A DNA stretch of 64,000 nucleotides from Agelaius tricolor (Eukaryota; Chordata; Aves; Passeriformes; Icteridae): the NCBI GenBank assembly GCA_023055355.1, contig JALJCS010000001.1, positions 98,689,381-98,753,380 on the forward strand, read 5' to 3'. How positions within the stretch are numbered: the first letter of the stretch is position 1; each line of letters starts with the position of its first letter. Below, one piece after another: positions 50,436 through 60,212 of the stretch. A program made the translations under genes and the position numbers. A model generated the notes under the pieces. The model searched no databases. It was not told where the DNA came from and worked only from the letters and a program-made list of their open reading frames with translations.

Positions 50436-51735
50436 TGTCATGGTTTGACGCTGGCACAATGCTAGTGTCCCCATGAAAATACACTCTCCCTGGTTTCTGC
50501 TGTGAGATGTGACCAGGAATAAGCAAAGCAGGCCCCCACTTAGAAATAAAGAAAACTTTATTAACTACACTACAACTATATGTAAAAAGGAACACACAGG
50601 AAAAATGAAAACCTTCCAAAAACATTTCCTCCTCCCCCCACCAAATTTCCAATCCATTCCTCAGATCACCAACCCTCAGTCCATCACCACTCTTTAGATA
50701 ATTAATTCTCAGTTCATCAAGAGGAGAGGAGTCCTTCTTGTGCCATAGGCTTCCCCTGGAAACACAGCTGAAGCCTTGTGTGTTTCCATGTCACTCGTGG
50801 CACCACCCGGAGAACATCTGCCATCATGAGCTCTTCCTTTCCTGTCCAGTGCTCTCACCACTGCACACGGACCAGAGCTGCTTCTAGGGTTTTCCTTTTA
50901 AGGATGCTTTGTCCTGTTCCAAAAAGAGCACAGTCTCACCTTTGGGACACCTGTCCCCCCCAAATTTCACACCCTGGGGCTGAGGGTTCTCAACACTGAA
51001 CCCTCTTGGCTCTGAGCCATTGCCTCCCCCTGGATGCAGTATCTGTGTCGCAAGGAACATGGTTCTGTCCATGGCTATAACAAGAAAAGTCCAGCTAAGG
51101 CAACTCCATCTATTCCCACCTAAGATTTTTCTCTACTCTTCTGACATCTTTCACTTGCCCAGACCTTCACACTTGCCCACTTCCTTCTTCCATTTCATCT
51201 CTATCTCTCTTCTAGGAAAGGTTAATGTTCTGCAAAGTTTTCATTGTCCAAAAAAGGGTTAAAAGCTCGGGCTCTGCCCACCCAAAACTCCCACAGTGGC
51301 TGGACCTCTTCTGGTGGCATCCCCCCCCTTCTTCTCCTTCTCAGCCGTGCTGCTGGCACATGTTATCAAGTTTCAAGGTAGCACAGTCCCAGGCACAGGC
51401 TGTACTCTCTCTCTCTCCTGGAGGGGGCTGCCCAATGCCTCCTCCACCCTTCCATCCTCGGGGCCTCTCGGTCCAAGCCCAGGCCTACCTCACCCGGCCG
51501 CATGGCTCCCCTGCCCCGCCCAGCAGCAGCAGCTCGATGGGGGGGAGATCCGAACTCTTTCCCCACTGGAATCCGAGAGAGGGTTTCCTGGGAATGCTCT
51601 GCTTTTAACCCCTGTGTTCTCAGAGGTGTATCCATGTCCCCAGTGGCCACACCAGGTGCCAATATTCAAATCTGAACACCCATTGGTTTGACCATAGAAT
51701 ATCCCAGAAAACTTACTTCCTCTCAAACCACGACA
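50436..51735 (-). mobile_element. 1.3-kb GC-rich solo retroviral LTR, minus orientation
   Basis: The ends are inverted repeats: tgtcatggtttga at 50436 and tcaaaccacgaca ending at 51735. They differ only at one CpG-type position. Perfect GAGTC duplications flank it. On the minus strand an AATAAA lies at 50557-50562, about 120 bp before the 3' end, and a TATA-like ccttaaaagg lies near 50895-50905, which sets the orientation. The U3 half (about 51240-51560) is far richer in GC and CpG than anything else in the window. No retroviral genes are present, so it is a solo LTR left by recombination between two LTRs. Open frames in this region (51225-51608, 51296-51691 and antisense ones) overlap in several frames and reflect GC content, not genes. 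Confidence 0.85.
50557..50562 (-). promoter_or_regulatory. Polyadenylation signal of the 1.3-kb LTR
   Basis: AATAAA on the minus strand, placed as expected for an R region. Confidence 0.5.
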
Positions 51736-51740
51736 GAGTC
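51736..51740. repeat. Right target-site duplication of the 1.3-kb LTR (GAGTC)
   Basis: Matches 50431-50435 exactly. Confidence 0.8.
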
Positions 51741-54087
51741 ACATCAAATTATTTATCTGTTGCAAAATGTATATTTTAATGCAATACATGTTTTAAAATG
51801 TTAAACCTCTGCTCACAACAAAATGTAATTTTCTTGCCCAGTACATGACTATAGATGAATTTAACTGTACAATGGAAGACTTCCAAGAAAACAGGGTGAG
51901 AAAATGATATTTTCACCCATATTTTGCTGCTAAGAAGCTATTAAAATATCTCACAAAGAGATTTTATGAGTGGTTAGATGCAAGGAAGCCCACATCATAA
52001 AATGGAGGAGCACAAGTCATAGCAAAACAAAAATTATATCAACAAGAAAAAATGACAATAAATTAAATGCAGAGCAAGAGGAACTAATCAGAAGCATATC
52101 TACATGACAATAGAAGTGACAACACCAAAGCTGCCAGCCCAAATGCTTAAGAATTCCTCTAGAGAGGCAAAAGCATTTGCTGAGGCAAAAATATCTGCAG
52201 AGTCTGACATCTCTGCTGCAAAAATGAGGAGGCTGAGCACTATAATGAGCTGAAAAGAGTGTATGGCCTATCCCAAAAAAAGGAATATATTTTTTCCTTT
52301 ATTTCCAATTGACAGAAAGGACTTGTGGGAAAATCCTGAAAAAAAATGACACCATTCAACTTCCCATCTTGAATAATACATTGAACTGCCTCAGAATTGT
52401 TTTTATTCTAGTAGTCACTCACCAAGAACACAGGTATGTTTTGGGCAAGAAAGCATCATATATAAAATAAGTGAAGAGTTTTATGCTGAGTGGTTTTCTT
52501 TGTTTCACTCTAAATCATGCTCAATCTTACTTTCCACAGTAACATTTATTATTGCATTTTTTTATGTCTTAATGACACCAAAGCATGAAACACACAGATT
52601 CATAAAAACACTGTCTCAGAATAAAGCTTTTGAAGTGATAATGCTCATATGTCAATTCAAAAACTACTTTCTTTTACTCTTAGCATAATGGCCCCCCTTC
52701 AACAAAAAGTCAATATGGTGTTCCCTCATTGTCTGAAAAATTGACAAGTCAGTATAATTATTTTTTGTACATCTAGTTGTATAATGGCAATTTAAAGTGA
52801 AAGCACACTTTTTCCATTTAGATTTAGAATGAGCCAGTGATATTAGAATAATCAAATGTCAATGGAGTTATTTCAGTCCCATTCTGATTTATTATAACCA
52901 TTAAAGCAGAAGGCAAAGCATAATAAAGGTATATGCTTGGTATGCCCAGAAGCTATTTTTCTATGGTAAATAACAACTGTCTTAATTCTTTTCTCCAGTA
53001 AAAATGACAGGTTCTGAAGAAATTATTGAAATACAAAAAGAATCTTTTCTTTATAGATGTTTGAAACCATTAGGAAAGGTTTTTTAGTGTCTTTTGCCTA
53101 TGGAATTATTTCACTGATTAACACCTACTTTTGAAGGCAGCTGACACTGTGAGAAATCAAGGGAAATAAGCTGGGTCATAAACGAAAGAAAAAATGGCAT
53201 CAAGATAAGAAGAGATAACTGACCTTTCATAGCAGCACTAATGAGAATCACTGTAATAATTACTGTAACCAGACCTTGGAAAACACATTCTCTTGGGTAA
53301 TACATGTTTTAGAATATTTAGATGCATTAATGTCCAACATAATTCAAGATCCTTAATGTTTTAGTGGGTTGATTAGGATTTTCAATATCCTCAAATTGAT
53401 TCTCTATGAAATGACTAAATTAGTTAGTTGAGGGTTTGTAATCTGAAAAGAAAATAAGACAATGAGTAAACCAACACTTGAACATTTTTCATACAGGAAA
53501 ATTATGTAAAGTATTTTAGCTTTGGGACTCAATAATACATACAGCTAGATATTTTCAAATTTGTGCAAAAATTATTTCATCATATCAAATGGACACTTCA
53601 AGAAACATAAGGAGTATTAAACCATCGCTCTGTTTTTTTTCTTCATTCTACTTGGTAATAATTGCTCATGCTGTACTATTTGAAGTAAGACTACTATTAT
53701 GGAAAACACAGAAATCCAAAGAAGTTTCCACAGCTGCAAACATCTTGCAAATAAGGCAGCAAGCCTTGAGGAGTCCATTCATTAGATATTTTGGCAGGAA
53801 AATTACATTAAAGAAATGATAGCAAAATAGACACAGCAGTAACACAGAATAAGTTGCTGTATAGTGCTTCCAGAACCATACAGAAAATAAGTAGGACCAT
53901 GACTAGTAGCACCAGCAAAGTTCAGTTTCCTGTAGATTTGTGTTTTACTTGGAGGATTCTCTGATGTCAAATAAGATTTGAAAGGACACAAAAGTATTTT
54001 CTTCAGAACTGAAATAACAGGAACTTTCTCTTTCAGGCAACTGACTATTTTTTCCTAATTCTTCAAGAATTTAATATCTAGACTATT
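51741..54087. other. Unique AT-rich DNA, no gene seen
   Basis: No recognised exon or repeat. Frames at 52500-52688 (plus) and 53111-53305 (minus) have nothing to support them. Confidence 0.55.
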
Positions 54088-54135
54088 AAAACAACCCAGG
54101 TTGTTTTACAACAACCCAGGTTGTTGTAAAACAAC
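54088..54135. repeat. Compound perfect palindrome
   Basis: 54088-54107 is a perfect palindrome (9-bp arms, CA centre). Overlapping it, 54100-54135 is a second perfect palindrome with 17-bp arms and a CA centre. The core aacaacccaggttgtt occurs in both, so the structure is also a direct repeat. It could form a cruciform or a hairpin RNA. Confidence 0.92.
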
Positions 54136-54431
54136 AAGCAGGTTAAAATGATGTCTGAAAGATATATACATGCATGAGGCAGGTTTTAATTCTGTGTAAG
54201 AGTTTACAGATGCTAAATAATTATAAAAATAATCAAAATTACAGGTTATTTTTATCTTTTCCTTTACATACTTCTGGAGCAGAAGTCTGAACACATCACA
54301 GAGAAATTTTTAGTATGAAGATTCACATGAGTTTTGTCAATGACTGCAATCAGTCTTTAAAAAAAAATAACCTGGTAATCCCAGATCTGAATGCACAAAA
54401 TACCACAATTTCTTGATTGTGCTGATCAGAT

Positions 54432-54483
54432 TATTACTATTACTATTGTCTATTACTATTACTATTACTATTACTATTGTCTG
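54432..54483. repeat. (TTACTA)n hexanucleotide repeat in two blocks
   Basis: Two blocks of ATTACT-type units, each ending in attgtct, suggest duplication of a block after the first expansion. Confidence 0.88.
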
Positions 54484-54544
54484 CTGTGAAACAAGGATAT
54501 GGTAATTGTTGCCAAATATCACACTTTCTGACTGTAAGCCTTAG

Positions 54545-54570
54545 AGAGAAATACAAGAGAGAAATACAAG
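54545..54570. repeat. 13-bp perfect tandem duplication
   Basis: agagaaatacaag occurs twice without a spacer. Confidence 0.9.
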
Positions 54571-57500
54571 TGACAAGAACCAACAAAGGACCAAGAACCC
54601 TAATTACTGCAGGAATTTGAATGTTACTGCATTACATAAAGACAATAGTTCACAAAATTTTTTTCTGGGCAGAATAGGAACATGTGAAGAGCTAAAAATG
54701 TAGAAGACTGAAATAGACCAAACTGCAGAAATTAGTAAGTAGAGCAACACAAGCCAGTAAATGCAAGAAAATCAATACAAACTCAGAGTATCACATTTAT
54801 TGGATCCCTGCCACCTCATAATGATTCATCATCCTTTCCACCAAAGCTCAAACTTTTTCTAGTTTTCACAAGTTTGATGGGAGAAAGTTAATCGAGCAAG
54901 ATGAATAAATCACCATGTCATTTTTAGTATGATTCTGATTCTCATGCTTAAAGATATAGAAGTCCAAAGGCATCTATTGCTGATGACATACACACCATTC
55001 AAGCATATTCCAGAAGTCCTGCATTGATTTAAAAGGTAGCACTGAGAATTATTCTTCTTGAGAAAGTGATCTAGGTATTGATGGTGACACTAATGAAACA
55101 AAACACCAGAACACTGCCATACAGTTCAATGAAACAGAAAACTGGGAAAAAGCTAACCAAAAGTGATCCCTTTATATGTTTTCAGAGTATTCTGGATTCT
55201 GTAGCACACTCTTTTGTATCCACATATTAATCCAAATTATGACACCTTAAGATGCTACTTTTTATTTTCTGCCTATCACCAGCATATAGGTGCTGCTCAC
55301 TAACTTTGTCACTGTACTCTTAATATAAGAATAAAACCAGAAATACAAGAGATAATTTATGCATTGTCTAACTCTTATTCAAGTATATTAATTACTTGTG
55401 CAAGCTGTGGAAGAAAAGGGAAATACTATGAAGATTGAAAATCATTGCTTTTATTTTTATAATATCTTGTGTTATACTGAAAATCTAATACATGTCTTAC
55501 TGTACTTAGTACTGCTTCTCCTTTTCTCTAAACACAGTACTCAAAAAATCTATGTGTGAACGAACGTGAGAAGAGATGCTGGTATAACTATGACAAAGAT
55601 GATATTGGTGACATATGTTTGGAAACAGTATATAATGGGGGATAAATCAAATGGAGGGAACAGAGGACTTTAAAATAGAAACACTAAGACTTAAAGAGGA
55701 GGAATTTCAGGTAGTACAAGACATCTGGTGACAATTAACCTATCTTCACTTCAAGTGGTTAAAAATAGGTGCTTGAGATGGAAAAAAGTAATTTTCTGTT
55801 CCTTTATGGTCCTTTATGGATTTCAAAATTACTCAGTTCAATGCAAACAACGAGGCAGGATTCATCCAGGCCTTTGAATGCAATCAAAATAATTTGATGT
55901 TGAAATATTAAAACTTAAATTGTTGAATTTTGACTGACAGAATGTGGAGGGATAGAATGTAAGAAAATAAAGATAGTGCAGAAGGTAGTCTCACACCTGA
56001 GGAGTTGCAGCTGTACTGATCACCAAAGATTAGGAACAGGCCTGTCCTTTACAGGCCACAGCTGTGTCCAATAAGAAGAAGAGTGCTACAAAAGAGTGGG
56101 TTAGCTAGGTGAAGGGAGAGATGGAGTTTGTTGGCTGTGGTGAAGAGGAAGGAGTCAGTGCTGTGAGGAGCTGCCCCTGAGAATTTACTGAGAAGGTATG
56201 GAAGGTTTACAATAAGGTGGCAAAGATAGAAATGTCTGTGGATGCCTTTCCTGAGAAAGGTGACACTAGATTTGAAAGCGTACATCTATTTCAAAATACT
56301 ATTTAAATTCAATATGTATTTGAAATAAATGCTATGTGAATGCTAGTTAATGAGGACATCTTCAGGTTTTTTTTTTTTTTTTTTCTTATTGCAGCATTCT
56401 TTATGTCCTCATGGAAAATGAAAATGCTATTCCCAAGAACTCCAAGATTATTTCCTGCTGCAATGAAAAGTAATGCCAGAATTTGCCAAATTCTCCTCTG
56501 AAGGAACTTCCTGGAAAAGTATGCAAATAAATAGGCAATAAAATACCCATCAGCAGCTCCAGTTTGTTAACGTGTGTCTCATTGTCCAGGTAGAGCACAT
56601 ATTAAGGGGCAAAGAAAAAAAAAATAAATAATTCTATTTCAGCCAATCCAGTATTAAGTCCATAGTAATGCCATTAATGGACCACCTGCCTCAAATGTTA
56701 AATCATTCTATAGGATTTATGAACCCCAAAATAAGCTTTCTGACCTCTTATTTCCAAAAGAATGATAACACAGAAATAGAAATTTGATCAGTAATTTTGT
56801 AGCTGCCTAGTTTTCTGATATTTTGTTCAAAACACTATATAGCCTCTTATACAAAGGTTTTTTTTCTTTTAATGTGGTTTAGAATTCTGTATTTTTGAAT
56901 TGGAAAGTAGTCAATGCTCATTTTGGATGGACAGAACCACAAATTGTTGCTTTAAATACCATCCTCTTCAAAGTTCATTTTACTGTAAAAGGAATTAAAG
57001 TGGCCTTTGGTAATGCTGATCAGATGGTTTCCACGACCTTTCTACATATCCTGTTTGGAATTAGGATGAGAAAAGAAAAATTCAAGATCATAATGAGAAC
57101 TGGCATATTACAACATTTAATAACCAAGTAGAGACCAATGTAAAAAGTTTGACGATAATTAAAACCAAAGTTTTGTTCATTTGCCCAAGTTCAATGGATT
57201 TTTTAAGTCAATGTTAAAAATTCTTTGCAAAACATATTTCCCATTAGACCAAGAGAATTCATATTAAACATAATCATATTTATATCTTTGAATAACATCA
57301 CAGAATTAGATGTTGTAGTCAGAAATTTGTGCTTGTCATCCTCAGTTCTGGGAAATACCTGCTCCTTTCTTAATTACAAACATCAAAGAAACAAGTACTT
57401 GCATTTCCCAGGCCAATAAAAAATTATTATTTATTTAAATTGTTTAATTTACTGTTATGTAGCTGAAATGAGGCAAAATAGATATTTTATAATCAATGCA

Positions 57501-57825
57501 CATGAAAACATAAATAAATGGCATAATACTAAAATTATAAATCTAAATACTCATCTTTCTAGTTTTAAATAGATTATCAGTTGCTCTTCAAAAATTAATC
57601 AATGACTTGAAACTTACATTTAGAGAAAGTGAACTCATGTGAAAGGAACTCAAGTGCAGCTGAAATTAATGTTTTGCTTTACTTCATGAGTATTCAGAAA
57701 TGTTGACAGTGTTCAGTGAATTCTATTAATTAAAAAAATGCATATGGAGGATCCTTGGGGACCTTCCTAATGCAGACCATCAGATGAGTTACTTCAAGAT
57801 GAGCCACAGGAACCTGAAGCTTGAA
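54571..57825. other. Unique AT-rich DNA, no gene seen
   Basis: A T18 run is at 56367-56384. A slightly GC-richer patch at 55990-56280 might be a worn repeat but I cannot name it. Confidence 0.5.
56367..56384. repeat. T18 homopolymer
   Basis: Eighteen consecutive T, in unique sequence. Confidence 0.9.
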
Positions 57826-57926
57826 AATCATAGAAACACTGGATCATGAAATGGCCTGCATTGGAAAGGACACTAAAGACCATCTATATCCAACACCCCT
57901 GTGGGGACACCTTTTACTGGACCAGT
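57826..57926 (-). mobile_element. CR1 minus strand, 3' part, interrupted by an LTR
   Basis: The left edge reads aatcatagaaacactggatc, then cctgcattggaaaggacact and caacacccctgtggggacac, the complement of the CR1 3' end. It stops at ccagt (57922-57926), where an LTR begins. The remainder of the same CR1 resumes at 58865. Confidence 0.85.
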
Positions 57927-58864
57927 TGTGAGACTGAAATGTTATGGTTAATGGTCTAAACATCATTATGAAGGATGTTTTCCTGTTATGGTAAAACTGT
58001 GCTAAGAAGTTGTGACCACCAAAGCCTACCTGTCCCTGAATACGCCTCCTTTGGACTGTGAGTTAAGTCATCTAATGGAACTTCAGATAAGATAAAGGTG
58101 ATGCTGTTGCCCAATTTTCTCAGGTCTAGGATGAAATGAACAAGGCTGAGGGTAAAGACTGTATCCACAAAGAAAGTCAAACCTAGTAGCTGTCCTGAAA
58201 ATTAGCTCTGGCTGGGATTAAGGGGGGGAGGAGGAGGAGAGTTTTGGGTGTGTGGTGTAACCTCTGGCCAGAGGCAGTGAACAGCCATCCTCCCTTACAC
58301 AAACTGGCTCAGTTGTGAAACCCCCACCCTGGGAAGGCCACACACATGTGGGACATTCACCTGAGAGGCAGCTGAGAAGTCTCATAAACCATCAAAGACC
58401 CACAAAGTGCCCCCACCCCCCAACTGATTCCTGAGGCCGTGCACCAGCCCTGCATGTGACACAAAGTGATGCAATGGATCCAGAGTCTGCTGCAAGAGAC
58501 TGTGAAACTTGTCCCCCACCCGGGGAGAACTGGAGTATTCCTACCTGACCCAAACATATATTAATCCATTGAATTCATTGAATGTTTTGCAGGACCCTCA
58601 CCACTGAGGACATCACAAGATGATCAAGAGGATACACTCGTAATCCATGGAGTGGTGACATTTTTTCTCTTAATCTGTTTCTCTGTTTCTTTCTTTCTTC
58701 CCACCCCCTTTTCCTATTTCTTTCCTTTGTTTTCTCTTTCTCTCTCTACCTCACATTAACTGTTACATAAAAATCTACTTTATTGACTTTGGCATATGGT
58801 CTTGTTTGTGCCTTAATTCAGGCAGAGGCATTTCTCTAACAATTTTAATAACCAGGTCTGAACA
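57927..58864 (+). mobile_element. 938-bp solo LTR nested in a CR1
   Basis: It starts tgtgagactgaaatg and ends ctgaaca. On the left is CCAGT (57922-57926) and on the right CCAGG (58865-58869): a 5-bp target duplication with one mutated base, since the CR1 sequence expects CCAGG. A TATA-like acatatatta lies near 58553, a pyrimidine-rich stretch at 58670-58750 and an ATAAAA near 58767, which together favour the plus orientation, though this is not certain. No viral genes are present, so it is a solo LTR. I do not know the family name. Confidence 0.75.
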
Positions 58865-59490
58865 CCAGGTTACTCAAAGCCCCATCCAACCTGGTCTTCC
58901 ACACATCAAGGGATGGAGTATCCACAGCTTTTCTGGGCAACCTGTTCCATTGATTCACCATCTTCACAATAGAGAATTCTTTATTAATATCTCCTCTAAA
59001 CCTACCCTCTTTCAGTTTGAAGCCATTGCCCATTTTCCTGACACTATATGCTCTTGTAAATAGTCTCACTCTCTATTTCCTGTAGGCTCCCTTCAGGAAC
59101 TGGAAGGCCACAATTAGGTCACCCCAAAGCCTTCTCTTCTCCAGGCTGAATCCCAGTACCAATTCTCCCAGCCCTTCCTCATAGCAGAAGTACTCCACCC
59201 CTCTAATCAACTTGGTGCCCTCCTTGGGATTCACTCCAACACATTCATGTCCTTCCTATGCTGGAGATCCCAGAGCTAGACACAGTGCTTCAGCTGGGCT
59301 CCCACAAAACCCGAGTGGAATCACCTCCCTACCCTTCTTGCTCTTATAAGGAGCCCAGGATACAGTTGGCTTTCTGGGCTGCGGGTGCATGCTACTGGAT
59401 CATGTCCAGTCTCTCACCCACCAGAACCCCCAAGTCCTTCTTGACAGGACTATTTTTTATTTGTTCAGCTCCCATTTGTATTGATACCAG
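58865..59490 (-). mobile_element. CR1 minus strand, continuation beyond the nested LTR
   Basis: It continues the CR1 exactly where it broke off: ccaggttactcaaagcccca (58865), then cttttctgggcaacctgttc (58928), gccttctcttctccaggctg (59129), ttggctttctgggctgc (59366) and acccccaagtccttcttgac (59426). On the minus strand a short frame (58845-59069) keeps RLPRKAVDTPSLDVWKTRLD, the CR1 3' region commonly seen as an open frame. It is truncated near 59490. Confidence 0.88.
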
Positions 59491-59694
59491 AACATCCCAA
59501 AAAATCTATGAAGATTGATAGTGTTAAGATATGAGGGAAGTGTATTATGACTATGAATGTTGATATTGAAGTCAATTGAGAAATAGAAGCCCCAGAGGTC
59601 ATACAAACATAAATACAAAACATTAGAAAACAAAAAGGATTAGAACAAGGTAATCTGTCACACAGATCATGCTCTTCCCACTTCCCTGACAAAG
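59491..59694. other. Spacer between CR1 and LTR
   Basis: AT-rich sequence, no feature recognised. The last five bases, CAAAG (59690-59694), are the left target duplication of the next LTR. Confidence 0.55.
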
Positions 59695-60207
59695 TGTTGT
59701 GGCTTTGCAATGGTACTCCCCAGCTGAGTTCTCCACCAAGACACCAAACCACACTGGTGCTCACCTGGTTCCCCTTTCCCCTCTCTCCCACTCGTTCACC
59801 CCCATCCTTCTCCCAAGAGGACAACTGGAGGCTCTTGTAGATTATGGGCTAAGATAAAAAAACTTTACAAACAGCAACAAAATAAGAAAATGAACAATAA
59901 CAGCAACAACATTATAACAAAAATGTACAAAAGAGAAGATGTTTTACACACAGATGCTCACTGAGCCTGACCCAAAGCAATGTGACTGTGACTGCTGGCA
60001 CCCTACCCCAACAGCACATCCTCCACACTCTCTACTGACCAGAAGCTATCCCCTTCTTCTGAAGCCAGAGCTCCTTCCCCTCCCCACCCCCTTGCAATGA
60101 GGTAAGTTAATATCCAGTAACATCTTGGTCCTGGCCAGGTCCTCTCAGCCACACACCCTCTCAGCTACTGCAAAAAATTAACCCTGTTCTTGGCTGAAAC
60201 CAGCACA
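59695..60207 (-). mobile_element. 513-bp ERVL-type solo LTR, minus orientation
   Basis: On the minus strand it starts tgtgctggtttcagcc and ends agccacaaca. Flanks are CAAAG (59690-59694) and CAAAA (60208-60212), a 5-bp duplication with one mismatch. The minus strand contains gaacagggttaattttttgc near its start, a feature of avian ERVL-type LTRs, and a T/GTT-rich R-like part (complement of 59856-59930). I find no canonical AATAAA on the minus strand. No internal viral sequence is present. Confidence 0.75.
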
Positions 60208-60212
60208 CAAAA

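Noticed and set aside
51225..51691. Two long plus-strand open frames and two antisense ones of 78-131 codons
   Set aside because: They lie within the GC-rich LTR, overlap in several frames and have proline/serine-rich translations typical of GC-rich non-coding DNA.
58357..58557. 66-codon minus-strand frame
   Set aside because: Inside the nested LTR; chance frame.
59465..59824. 119-codon minus-strand frame
   Set aside because: It crosses the LTR edge at 59695 and runs into unique spacer and CR1, so it cannot be one ancient gene.
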